Part shown: positions 35,074 to 45,188 of the stretch, piece by piece
How the letters are laid out: every line of letters starts with the position of its first letter
How positions within the stretch are numbered: the stretch's first letter is position 1
Assembly: GCA_905250115.1 (NCBI GenBank)
Contig: CAJNOI010000331.1
Location: 9,206 to 73,205 of the forward strand
DNA length: 64,000 nucleotides
Source: Adineta steineri
Lineage: Eukaryota; Rotifera; Eurotatoria; Adinetida; Adinetidae
Direction of reading: 5' to 3'
Position numbers and translations under genes: made by a program
The notes under the pieces: generated by a model
The model's input: only the letters and a program-made list of their open reading frames with translations
What the model was told of the DNA's origin: nothing
The model's database searches: none

Positions 35074-38035
35074 TCATGAACTCTTACAATCAGTAAAATG
35101 CACATTTATTTAACAGAGGAAGTATGCCTTCATTGTTTCCAACCTAAATCAAGTACACAGAGATTGAATGTCGTTTTCTAATCTAAAATTTTTGTCTTCA
35201 CTTTCTCATTTTGCTATCGATTATAGAATCAAGAATTAATATAATACGATATACTCTACAAATAGTTTATCAACAACATATTTGTTCACTTGCTTTCATA
35301 TGTAATTGTCGTTCCTTTTTTTCTCTTGTTCGCCGCAGAAAAAAAATGCAAAACGAATGAATTGATAAGTATTTCTCTTAGATTCATCGATTAACAATCA
35401 AGAACGTCATCTTATGATGGTTCCTGAAAAATAGTATGAATCAAGATGACAATACATACTCATCGTGTTCAATTGGCTTCGATTAATGCATTTATAGTGG
35501 ATGTAAAGGAAAGCAACGATAATCAAATAATGATTGATTTTTTCCATAAATTTTATCCCACGTCCTTTCTTCTCTATCCAACTGTTTTTTTTTCTCTTTT
35601 TTTATAGATTGAACCATATAAACAACATATATTACATCTATTGTTAACTATTTAAAATGTTCAATTCTTTTTGTCCAGGATATTATTCAATCCTGTAATA
35701 TTAAAGGAAACTTCATTGTATATAAAACGTTAGTTTTCATCTTTTCTCATTCATTATTGTGTTAATCATCGTTCGACCGAAATATTTTTGGTATTGTAAT
35801 TAATTTTATCATGTATAAAGGTTTATCTATCTTTTTTTTACGCTACTATAACCATATGTATACTAAGATTTCTTTATTAGAAAAAAAAGAACAATGATAG
35901 GGATGTATACATATCTTCAAAAAAATCATACAGATCTATAGATAAAAGAAACGAGGTAATATAGATTAATTCATACAATCATTAGGAATAGCATTAATTT
36001 GACAGAGGTACCGGAAGAAGTCGTTGTTAGAAATTTTTTTACTACTAATCATGAACACGATGCAATTTCAGAAGGAAGGGTGGGAGGGAGAAGGAGAGGG
36101 AGAGAGCGAGAAAGAAAAAGAATAGGGAATTGCTCGTTTCTTTTCTATTTATTACGCTTCTCTATTCTGATTGTCCTTTGAATGTATTATATTTATTCTA
36201 GGAAAATAAATCTGAATCGATAATATTTATATATTAATTTTAATCAATTATCATGTTTCACTGGTGGATTTTAGAAGCATTAGAACAGTAAGTTTATTTT
36301 TTCTCATTAAAAATTCATATGGATTTATTTATTTCGCTTATCTTATTTCTTTTCTATGTCATAAACTTAATTGATTGATGATCGAAATTATTGAGAAAGT
36401 CTGTCGATAGACTTATGTAATGTTAGTTTTCCTAGATAAAAAAAGTGAAATATAGTATAATCTAACGATTATTACTTTTGAATATATATATCTAATAATG
36501 AAATAATCATTAGAATTATGTTATATAAGAAGTAAATCATATGGTAGACAACTAGAATACAATTCTCAATAGGATAGACTAATACATGTTGTCCAAGTTG
36601 TGATTTAATCGGAAGTATTTAGATAATAAAAATTTTAATCTAGATAAGATTTATTTAGAATTACTTCAAATAGAGTTGAGAACAAGTTAAATTACATGCC
36701 CTTGACGAGTCATATCAATGAGAGACAAACATATTTTTTGATTCTCAATACAAGAAAAATATTTGAATGAGTTCTTAAATCTTTGTAATTATTGAATTAT
36801 AAATGAATTTGATACAACTGATAATAACGATTTTGATTATAAACTTAAATCTGATATCTATTTTTTCATGCAAATATAGTCTCTCTCTCTCTTTTGCCAC
36901 ATTAATTCCGCTTAAGTAGACATTTTTTTTGCTTAATTGGCAGAGAAAGTGTTCATATTGCGGATAAAGTCAATTAATTATTACCATTTGTTAAAACAGG
37001 ATTTTCCTCTATGTCAATCAGAACAGTTTAAATAACATGCAATAGTAAAACGTCAAATTCTATTCGATCATCTTGATAATTTTTAAACTAATTAGATTTG
37101 CTTTTTTTTCTATGTTAGAAATATTGAAGTGTAAACTACAATATCTTGTCATAATAGATCTGAAATAGACAAACAAATCTAAATAAAAAAAACTTCTATT
37201 TTTAATATTGAACAATAAGATATCCGATTTTCTATTAAGTTCCTTCTTTTTTTTGTATCAAAAAGGAAATGAAAACATCTGCTCAATCACCGTTTTTATA
37301 ATATAAAGAGTGCTCTTAAGTAATAATTGAGTTATACTTTGGCTATTACGCTTGATTAACTTGTGTTTCAAATCACCAAATTCTCATGTTTTTCTAATGA
37401 TCTATTCAAAGTTAAAGTATTTATCTTAGAATATAGTCGTTGTTTAGCGAAGAAAGCTAAATAACTTGATTGTAAGATAAACAAAAAATATACATTTGTA
37501 TATCTCGCGGCAATAAGAATTGAAATTAAAGATAATTGATGTGACTGTATAGATTCAAAACAGAAATTTACTACAAATTATTTAATTTTGATTTATATAC
37601 AGTTTGAGTATAATGAAATACCATACTTTCTATCTTAATTTCGGTCTATTAAAAAACAGAGTATCCTTTTTTTTCATGGGTGAAATATGGCTGTTGAAAG
37701 TTACGTTCATCTGGAAACAAAAGTGCAGCTCTATGTAAATTGTAGAGCTTTTAACACTGCATCTTTTGGTATAATTCAGTGCTTAGTAGAGCATAGTGGT
37801 GAAGAAATACGATGTCAAACCCGTTGCATTTTGACAGATTTTTGTCTGTATTTAATATTCATTTTTTTCCGAATATATTTAAAACAACAGGCAAACATAA
37901 AAAAGTATTCTCAAAATAACAAGAAGGCCGTTCTCTCTGGAACATCCGTTAATTAGAAAATTTATAATATAAATATTGGTTATTCTAACAATGATAGGAT
38001 TATCATCTTGACATTTCTGTATTATTTATTATAGC
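34200..38035. other. gene-poor AT-rich region before the innexin
   Basis: About 3.8 kb without a convincing gene. A TA microsatellite lies at 35042-35069. An 89-codon frame at 37687-37956 has no recognisable feature. At 36253-36287 a short ATG-led stretch (MFHWWILEALE) with a GTAAG donor would join the innexin exon in phase and could be an upstream coding exon; this is unproven. Confidence 0.45.
35042..35069. repeat. TA dinucleotide microsatellite
   Basis: An uninterrupted AT run of about 28 bases following CGCGCGTAC. Confidence 0.9.
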
Positions 38036-39691
38036 ATGGCCGTGTTTCTTGTTGATGCTGCTGCTAAAGTTGGTCAACATGGACATGATGGCGCATGTGA
38101 CGATGATTTTTATGATCGTCTATCTCGTCGTTATTCAGTTATTCTTCTTGTTATATTTACAATTCTTGTATCATCAAAACAATATGTTGGTGAACCTATA
38201 GCATGTTTTTGTCCAGCACATTTTACTGGTACACATGTAGAATATACAAATAATATCTGTTGGATATCTAATACATATTTTGTTTCATTTGATCGTCTTT
38301 TACCAAAATATCCTGATCCAAAAACTGAACATTTCATTTATTTTTATCAATATGTACCATTTATTCTTATGATTCAAGCAATACTATTCTATGTACCATC
38401 AATTATATGGTCAACATTAAATTCTAAAAGTGGTTATGATTTAGGAATGTTAGTAACACAAGCTCGTATGATAGATACATATACAGCAGATATACGTGCA
38501 GTATCTGTTCGACATTTAGCACGCTATATTGATCGAACACTTGAATATCATAAACAAAAACGTTTGGAGTATATGGATCAATTACAATCAATAAAATGTT
38601 CATCATTCTTTACATTCTGTATGTATAATAATCATATAACAATGCGTGATAATCATTTAATGTGGTCATTTTTATTTACAAAAATTCTCTATCTTATCAA
38701 TGCGTTTGGACAATTATATTTACTTAATTTTTTTCTTGGAAATAATTATCATATGTATGGTTTTGCTGTAATACATGCTTTATTTACAGGAAATAATGAA
38801 AATTGGACTATAACACCACGATTTCCAAGAGTAACATGGTATGTAAATAGAAAAATCGAACTATATTTATAAAAAAATAGAATTTTCTTTTGTTTATTTA
38901 GGTGTAATTTTGCTGTACGTAATATGGCAGATAATATTCATACATATACTGTTCAATGTAGTTTACCAATAAATCTTTTTAATGAAAAAATCTTTTTACT
39001 TATTTGGTTTTGGCTTTATTTTACAACATTATTTACATTATTTGGTTTTATCTATTGGGTAGTATCATTTTTTTATCCACAGTTTTATCGAACAAATATT
39101 TTACATTATCTATCATCAATGAAACGTATAAATATTCATCATTTTCCACAAAATCCATTTGAAGAACAAATGCATCATCAACATCATCATCGACATCATT
39201 CACATCATCATCATTTTCGTCATCATCATCATAATCAAAGTCATCATCGTGCTTATTCATTTGCTGCACATCATATGCAAAATGCTCATATGCAAAATGC
39301 TCATCATCAAAATCTTTTATCACCATTTGCTGGTCGATCAATGAAAGCTAGTTTTGACTCAAATCGTTCATTACGTTCACGTGAACAAATAAGTATTCCC
39401 ATTCCAGTAGAAAGAGACACTATTGAAAGTCCTACTCCATCAACAGCTGATGAACATTCATCTACAGCTTCAACTCCTCAACGATTACCAACTAATGAAC
39501 CAGATATAGCTCCTGTATCGGCTGATGATAATCAATTAATTACAAATTTTTTAGTAGATTATCTTGGTCGTGATGGAGCATTAGTTTTATATATACTTAA
39601 AATTAATTCAAATGATGTTATAACAGGTGAAATTGTTACAGCTCTATTTGAAATATTTAAAACAACCTATCACATTGATAGAACAGAATAA
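38036..39691 (+). CDS. innexin (gap-junction/hemichannel protein) with a histidine-rich tail
   Basis: Four-pass membrane channel subunit of invertebrate gap junctions. Exons 38036-38838 and 38902-39691 give 530 aa; the intron falls inside the Trp codon before CNFAVRN. Helix 1 is at about 33-50, followed by KQYVGEPI, which is highly conserved in innexins. The first loop has CFCPAHF and NNICW; then come the YQYVPF signature and helix 2 (about 104-126). The second loop has CNFAVRNM, TVQCSLPINLFNEKIF and helix 4. After it the cytoplasmic tail has a block of mostly His residues, encoded by CAT/CAC repeats at about 39172-39252, then a Ser/Thr/Pro-rich segment. A TTATTATAG acceptor ends one base before the ATG, so an upstream 5' UTR or coding exon, or a trans-spliced leader, is likely. 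Confidence 0.93.
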
Positions 39692-40052
39692 AAAAACGAG
39701 CTTGTTATTTATGTTTCTATATTTACTTTTCTTAATATTTCGATTAAAATTAAATAATGTGTGATATAAAATTTGTTTATTTCGATAAGTTTAGAACGTA
39801 TTAGATCGTCTTGATCTCGGTCAGTATTAGTTTTAATATGAGTTTTTATCAATAAGCATAAATGGCAAAGACAAAAAGCTAGTTATTTTTATTTAGAATC
39901 ATAATATGATGGGTAAACTGTTTTTAGAAAAGCGAGTTTGTGTGTATGTGAAGATAAATATTACATTCAGAAAAAGCAAACAATGTCAGGTGAAATGTAA
40001 CAAAAAGCAATAACAATATGATTGATGCAATATTCATTTGATTAATAATTGA
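39692..40052. other. convergent intergenic region after the innexin
   Basis: Short AT-rich stretch holding the two 3' ends; an ATTAAA-like region occurs near 39745. Nothing else is seen. Confidence 0.5.
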
Positions 40053-41126
40053 TCATTGATTAAAATCTTGATCATTTGGATAATCAAATGCATAGGGTGC
40101 ATTTTGCCAAGTACGATCAAATGTTTCTGTACGTTTCATTTCAGGTAATGGTGGACGTTGATTTTTACGAGAATTATTTGTGGGATTTTCTTGATTATCT
40201 ACATGTGGATGAAATAAATCCCACATACTATGTTGACGTTCACCTTTAGTTGCTGATGCAAATTGGCTTCGATCTATTGGTTTTGTAAGAGGTTTTGGTT
40301 GATCCATAACCATGTCATCATATTGCTAAAAAAACAGATTATTAAAAAATATAATTATGTGACTTTTTCAACTCACTGGTTCACGACGTGGATAGTTCAT
40401 TGGATTTCGATTATTATATGGTTGTTCATTCGAAAGTTTTTCAATAAAGTTTTGATTACCGAACTGTAAGCCATCTGATTTTAATTCAGTAACTGGTACT
40501 AAATTATAAATAAAAAAAAATTTAATGTTTATTTTATTAGTTTGATAATAAATTACCAATTCCTAATGTACGTATATGTTGAGGATTAGCTGAATAACGA
40601 CCATTTTTCTGTTGATTTGATGTATCTTGTTCTGTTCCATAATGAAATATGTTTTGATATGAATTTTCTCTTGTTTTTATCCGATCATCTTGAGTTTTTC
40701 TGATTGGTGGACTTGCTTCCACTTTCGAATGTGACCAATCCCACCAACGTGATTCTTCTCTCTGATAACTACCAGGTCTTCCTACACCAGCTGTAGGAGC
40801 ATTTGATTGAGCTATATTCGTTTGACTTATATTCATTCGACGTGCAGCATATGGATCATTGCGTGGCTCTGGCGCTTGTGCTGATGTAAAGTTCATATTT
40901 GGGTCTGTATAAAATGGCGCAGGACGAGGATATCCATTTCGCGTTTGGACATTATCTTGTTCAGAATCTTGTTCTCCGAATATTCGATAACTATTTGTAC
41001 TAGATTTGAATTATATAATGAAATAGTTACATAATAATAAAAAAATAGACGATTTTTTTACTTGTATTTGTTTGGTACAAATTTCTTTCCTCGAATTTCA
41101 GGATTTGGAGCGGTTCTCATATCCAT
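40053..41126 (-). CDS. uncharacterised disordered protein, 300 aa
   Basis: Four exons in coding order, 41062-41126, 40557-40999, 40377-40498 and 40053-40325, sum to exactly 301 codons. The protein is rich in Asn, Gln, Pro, Arg and Ser with few hydrophobic residues, so it is probably disordered. Recurrent aromatic spots stand out: SYRIFGEQD, ESRWWDWSHSK and HSMWDLFHPH, with Arg/Pro-rich linkers (NPMNYPRREP, RPPLPEMKRTETF). No signal peptide, membrane helix or catalytic motif is present. The N-terminus MDMRTAPNPEIRGKKFVP is compact and may be a conserved short motif. I do not recognise a family. A scaffold or RNA-associated role would be speculation. Splice phases support the model. Confidence 0.65.
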
Positions 41127-42153
41127 TTTGAAGAAAAGATTTATTTCTATAGTATAATGAAGAAATAAAACATATTCGTCGTTTTTTTCTGCTGGGAAAT
41201 CGAGCATCGTATGTATTCAAGCAAAATTCAGCATACAAAAGGTATGTTGTAACACTACAATGACTGATCTTTTTCAAAATTTCGACGTATATCGAAGAAG
41301 TCAATTTGATTGAAGACATTTCTCTGATTCCTAAAATGAAACTATACGGAAATTCTTCAACTGAGAATAAATCAATTCTATTATACTAAAGTCTATGTCC
41401 TCTCTACATAGCATCAGATTTAGAAGGGAACGAAAATTCTTCTATAGCGCAATGATATCTAACAGACTGCTGGTTCTTCTGCAGTGTTTCTGATCTGATG
41501 ACAAACTGAATCAACTTTTTTCTCATTTAAAAACCCTCGATATGTCACTCATACTACATATGTCTCCGGTAATTTAGATATTGATCTTATAATGAATGTC
41601 TTTGACTCTGAATAGAAAATTATACGAGAGACAATTTTCAAATAAAAGCGCATTGACTTCAATACTACACTCTAGAAACAATCTGTTGTCATTATTAAGT
41701 CATTATATTTTTGTTCAATATCGCTAACAACAGTTTGGTCGTCATTTCAAGCATTTTCTTCCATAGCAACCATACATCATCAAAGTGCATAAGTGCATTA
41801 TACAGTTTTTGTTTATTGTATATTTTTATTGAAAAAAATCGTTTTATAATTTATCTCCCTTTAAAATATTGAATACAATTATATTTCTTCAATTTTATAA
41901 ATTTATTTATTTATTATTTATAATTCTTCTCCGTCATTCTATCATCATCTGGGTTAAGCTAAGGTCGCGTGCCTATGTCAATGACTCATCAAAAATGAAG
42001 CAAAAAATTCTTTTTCCACCTACGTCTTCTTATTATTATATTTCCTTTTCTCTTCTTCTTCTTCGTCGTCTCATCATCAGTTAAACAACAAGTGCATAAA
42101 TATAAATCAGACATTTGTATTCTCTTACAGATACGTCTACTAGTCTTTTGACA
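41127..42153. other. divergent intergenic region before the SERTA gene
   Basis: The neighbours are transcribed away from each other, so two promoters should lie here. A CTCTTACAG acceptor ends at 42130, 24 bases before the SERTA-gene ATG. No coding exon is recognised. Confidence 0.45.
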
Positions 42154-42841
42154 ATGACAAGTCCAACTGATTTATCACAATTGTATATTTTATTATCTTA
42201 CGAAAAGGTGTGTGTGTGTATATATGTCAAAAACAAAAAAAATAAATAAACATGAGATATTTTGTTTCTAGCTACAACGTTCTACAATAAGTCAACGTCA
42301 GCGACCTATCGAAGCTTCATTACGAAATCGTTTATTAGTATGGCGTTTTTTAAAAAAAATTGAAAATGAACCAGTATCACCTATAAATAATTCCGAACAG
42401 CACTTATTGACAAATACAGATCCTAATAATAGTTCATGGATACTTGATTTAGAAGAAAATTGTGTTGATAATGAAGATCAGATTGATATGGATATTGATT
42501 CTGATATTGTAACTGTTGTAAGTACTAATGAAACAAATAATTCAACATGTGACACAATGGATATTGAACAAGAAACCGATGTAACATTATTATTAAAACG
42601 TGCAATTGGTGCTGAACGAAGACAAAAAACTCCATCAACTGAAAATCCAATTTTAAATGAAAACAATAAGAATCTATCTGAAACAACCACCACAACAGCC
42701 ACAACGCTTGAAGAAACAGAACAATTTTTTCATGATCTATGTGCTGAATTAACGAATACAACAGCAGCAATCGTTTCATCAACATCATCTACGAATTCAT
42801 TGAGATGTTCATCACCACCTGAACAAGCACTTATTCACTAA
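42154..42841 (+). CDS. SERTA-domain protein
   Basis: Exons 42154-42207 and 42272-42841 give 207 aa. Residues about 10-55 match the SERTA pattern: a helix ending in YEKLQRS, then PIEASLRNRLLVWRFLKKIENE (the conserved SLR...LV...L..I core). In vertebrates SERTA proteins (SERTAD1-4) are nuclear co-regulators that bind PHD- or bromodomain proteins and influence E2F-dependent transcription. The remainder is acidic and rich in Asn, Thr and Ser (DQIDMDIDSDIV, NSTCDTMDIEQ), as in the acidic activation tails of this family. The frame is open upstream of the chosen ATG back to a splice acceptor, so an upstream coding exon cannot be excluded. Assignment rests on the short domain only. Confidence 0.6.
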
Positions 42842-43650
42842 GAGTTATTTGTAAAAACTTTAAGACAGTATATAAATTTGCCTATAGGTGCTGTGCTTCT
42901 TTTTCTTTGTGTCTTATATTATTATTTTTCTTTCTTTCTTTCTTTTTCGTTTATCGGAATGATAATGTTTTCTAGCAACACATCGCTCAAGCTCTCCTCG
43001 AATGAATCCTGTGTTTTAAAAAATTCCGATCCGGTCCTTCTTTCAAAAAAATTGATCTCTTGGATTGTTAAATGATGCGAATAAACGATATAATACTCGT
43101 GTTTATGTATAGTTATATCAGTTCAGTTGTTTATTGACTCTTATTATTATTATTATTATTACTTCAGATGTGTGTGTCCCCTGTCTTTTTGTTTAAAAAC
43201 AAATGAAAGAAGATATGCGTTTTCTTTTCTGTCGTTAGTGTTTGTTTTTTTTAAATACTCTTTATGTTTACTGTTTTTTTTTCTTCTTCTCTTCTCTTCT
43301 CTTTTTTCATTACGCACGCGTTGCATCCTGTGCAAACACAACAGAATTGATCTATTTATTGTAAAACATGAACCTTCTTTTTTTTCAAAAAAAAGAAATC
43401 TCAAAGATTATGAATATTTAGTTTTGGTTTTTTTTATTTACAAATACTCATCAAATGGAAAAGAAAAGAAAAAAGAAAAGTAAAATTCTCTTTTCTCTCT
43501 TCTGTATTAATCATCAGGTGAAAATATTTCATAAGGAAAAGAGTCCCATTTAATTTGATATTATACAGTTAATTATATTTTCATTTCACACATATTACAA
43601 CAAAAAATACTTGTTACATTTTAGAAAAAAAGAGCAATTATACATCTACT
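42842..43650. other. intergenic region between the SERTA gene and phosphatidylserine decarboxylase
   Basis: T-rich 3' UTR-like sequence with TTC and TTA runs. A TACATTTTAG acceptor ends at 43624, 26 bases before the next ATG. Long frames on both strands here are low-complexity. Confidence 0.5.
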
Positions 43651-45054
43651 ATGCAACGTACTGCTTCTGGAACATCGTTGGCCAGTAATTCCGGTAAATC
43701 ATCAGCAACAACTGTAGATGATGGATCAGAATTTTTACCAATAATTGATGATGAAGAAATTCAACAAGTACAAGATGCATTCTCTGAAATGATCGATCAT
43801 ACATGTGAAGATGGTGCAGCTGCTGAGGGAAATATTTTCGAACATACATTTGTTCCACGTGATTGGTATGGATTTTTCTTTCGTTCTATTGTACCAAGTT
43901 CTGAATCTGTTAAAAAACATCTTGAACATGAATTACCTCGACAATTTTTTAAATATGATGGTCGTGAAGGTGTACAATATGCTTTTCAAGTTCTTGATCG
44001 TCGTACAAATGCTTTGACATATGAACAAATGCCATCCTATCATAAACTTGGTATGCGTTTATTATTTAGTGGTCCTGTTCAACGTGAAATATTACATACA
44101 CATGCAATAAAAAAATTTTTTGCTAATGAAACAAAACGTATAGGTAAAGCATTTGATGAATCAAAATCTCGTAAACATATACCATCATTTGTTAAAATGT
44201 ATCAAATTAATTTAAATGAATTACTTCAACCGAATATATCAGATTATGGAACATTTAATGAATTTTTTTATCGAAAATTAAAATCAGATGCAAGACCAAT
44301 AGCTAATAAGAATGATCCAAATACAATTGTTTCAGCTGCTGATTGTCGTTTAATTGTATTTAATAATATAGATGATGCAACACGTATTTGGATAAAAGGT
44401 CATCATTTTTCTCTTCATCATTTATTTGATGATGAAAAAATGGCCGATGAATTTCTTGGTGGGTCAATCGCTGTTTTTCGTTTAGCACCAGTTGATTATC
44501 ATCGTTTTCATTCACCAGTACATGGACAAATTGGTTCTGATATGAAGAAAATAACTGGAACTTATTATACAGTCAATCCTATTGCAATAAAAGAAAATCT
44601 TGATGTTTTAACACGAAATCAACGAACAGTAATTACAATTGCGAATGAATCGTTGGATAAAATAGCTTTTGTTGCTATTGGTGCATTACTTGTTGGATCA
44701 GTTAATTTTACTGTTGAATGTAAGCAAACAATTGACAAAGGAGATGAACTTGGTAAGAGAAAAAAAGCACATATTCAAAATTTTCGTTTTTTTGTATATT
44801 TAGGTTATTTTGCTTATGGTGGTAGTACAATAGTTGCTGTTTTTAAAGCTGGTATGGTCAAATGGGATGATGATTTACAACATAATTCCGATAATTCTAT
44901 GGAAACACTTGTTCGTATGGGTGAACATATTGGTAAACGACGAACCGATGAAGAACGTCAGGAATATCTAGCGAATAATCCTAAAACAACAAAGAAAAAT
45001 GCAACAGTCGCTGAATTATTTAATCTTGTTCCTCTAGTGAAAAATGTCAAATGA
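43651..45054 (+). CDS. PSD: phosphatidylserine decarboxylase proenzyme (non-mitochondrial type)
   Basis: Converts phosphatidylserine to phosphatidylethanolamine. Exons 43651-44752 and 44804-45054 give 450 aa. Key motifs are FNEFFYRKLKSDARPI, the FRLAPVDYHRFHSPVHG segment with conserved histidines, and YFAYGGSTIVAVF, where GGST at 373-376 is the self-cleavage site that creates the pyruvoyl group from Ser375. There is no mitochondrial leader or membrane helix, and a long N-terminal extension (about 190 aa) precedes the catalytic part. This resembles the type found in fungi, plants and protists more than animal mitochondrial PISD; that comparison is from memory. The 51-bp intron is a multiple of three and has no stop, so its retention would add 17 residues just before the active-site region. 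First of a tight same-strand trio. Confidence 0.9.
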   Translation: MQRTASGTSLASNSGKSSATTVDDGSEFLPIIDDEEIQQVQDAFSEMIDHTCEDGAAAEGNIFEHTFVPRDWYGFFFRSIVPSSESVKKHLEHELPRQFFKYDGREGVQYAFQVLDRRTNALTYEQMPSYHKLGMRLLFSGPVQREILHTHAIKKFFANETKRIGKAFDESKSRKHIPSFVKMYQINLNELLQPNISDYGTFNEFFYRKLKSDARPIANKNDPNTIVSAADCRLIVFNNIDDATRIWIKGHHFSLHHLFDDEKMADEFLGGSIAVFRLAPVDYHRFHSPVHGQIGSDMKKITGTYYTVNPIAIKENLDVLTRNQRTVITIANESLDKIAFVAIGALLVGSVNFTVECKQTIDKGDELGKRKKAHIQNFRFFVYLGYFAYGGSTIVAVFKAGMVKWDDDLQHNSDNSMETLVRMGEHIGKRRTDEERQEYLANNPKTTKKNATVAELFNLVPLVKNVK

Positions 45055-45188
45055 TAATTTATGACACCTATTTTACGTATTCTGCTTCGTTCTTTTTGTG
45101 ATATTATCTATTTTATTATAATATGACTACAAGTATTGATATTTACTTAATAATTCTTTTCTTTTTCAGATCGAATAAAAAACTAAAA

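Noticed and set aside
37687..37956. 89-codon ATG-led open frame upstream of the innexin
   Set aside because: Composition and context give no support, and no homology is recognisable. It could be a chance frame, although it is the best-looking one in this desert.
41869..42084. Possible upstream coding exon of the SERTA gene
   Set aside because: A hydrophobic, T-rich translation with no suitable donor joining it to the SERTA exon in a convincing way.
43127..43483. 118-codon frame rich in Tyr, Phe, Ser and Leu before phosphatidylserine decarboxylase
   Set aside because: It is a translation of T-rich low-complexity DNA in a 3'/5' flank; the minus strand of the same region is equally open.
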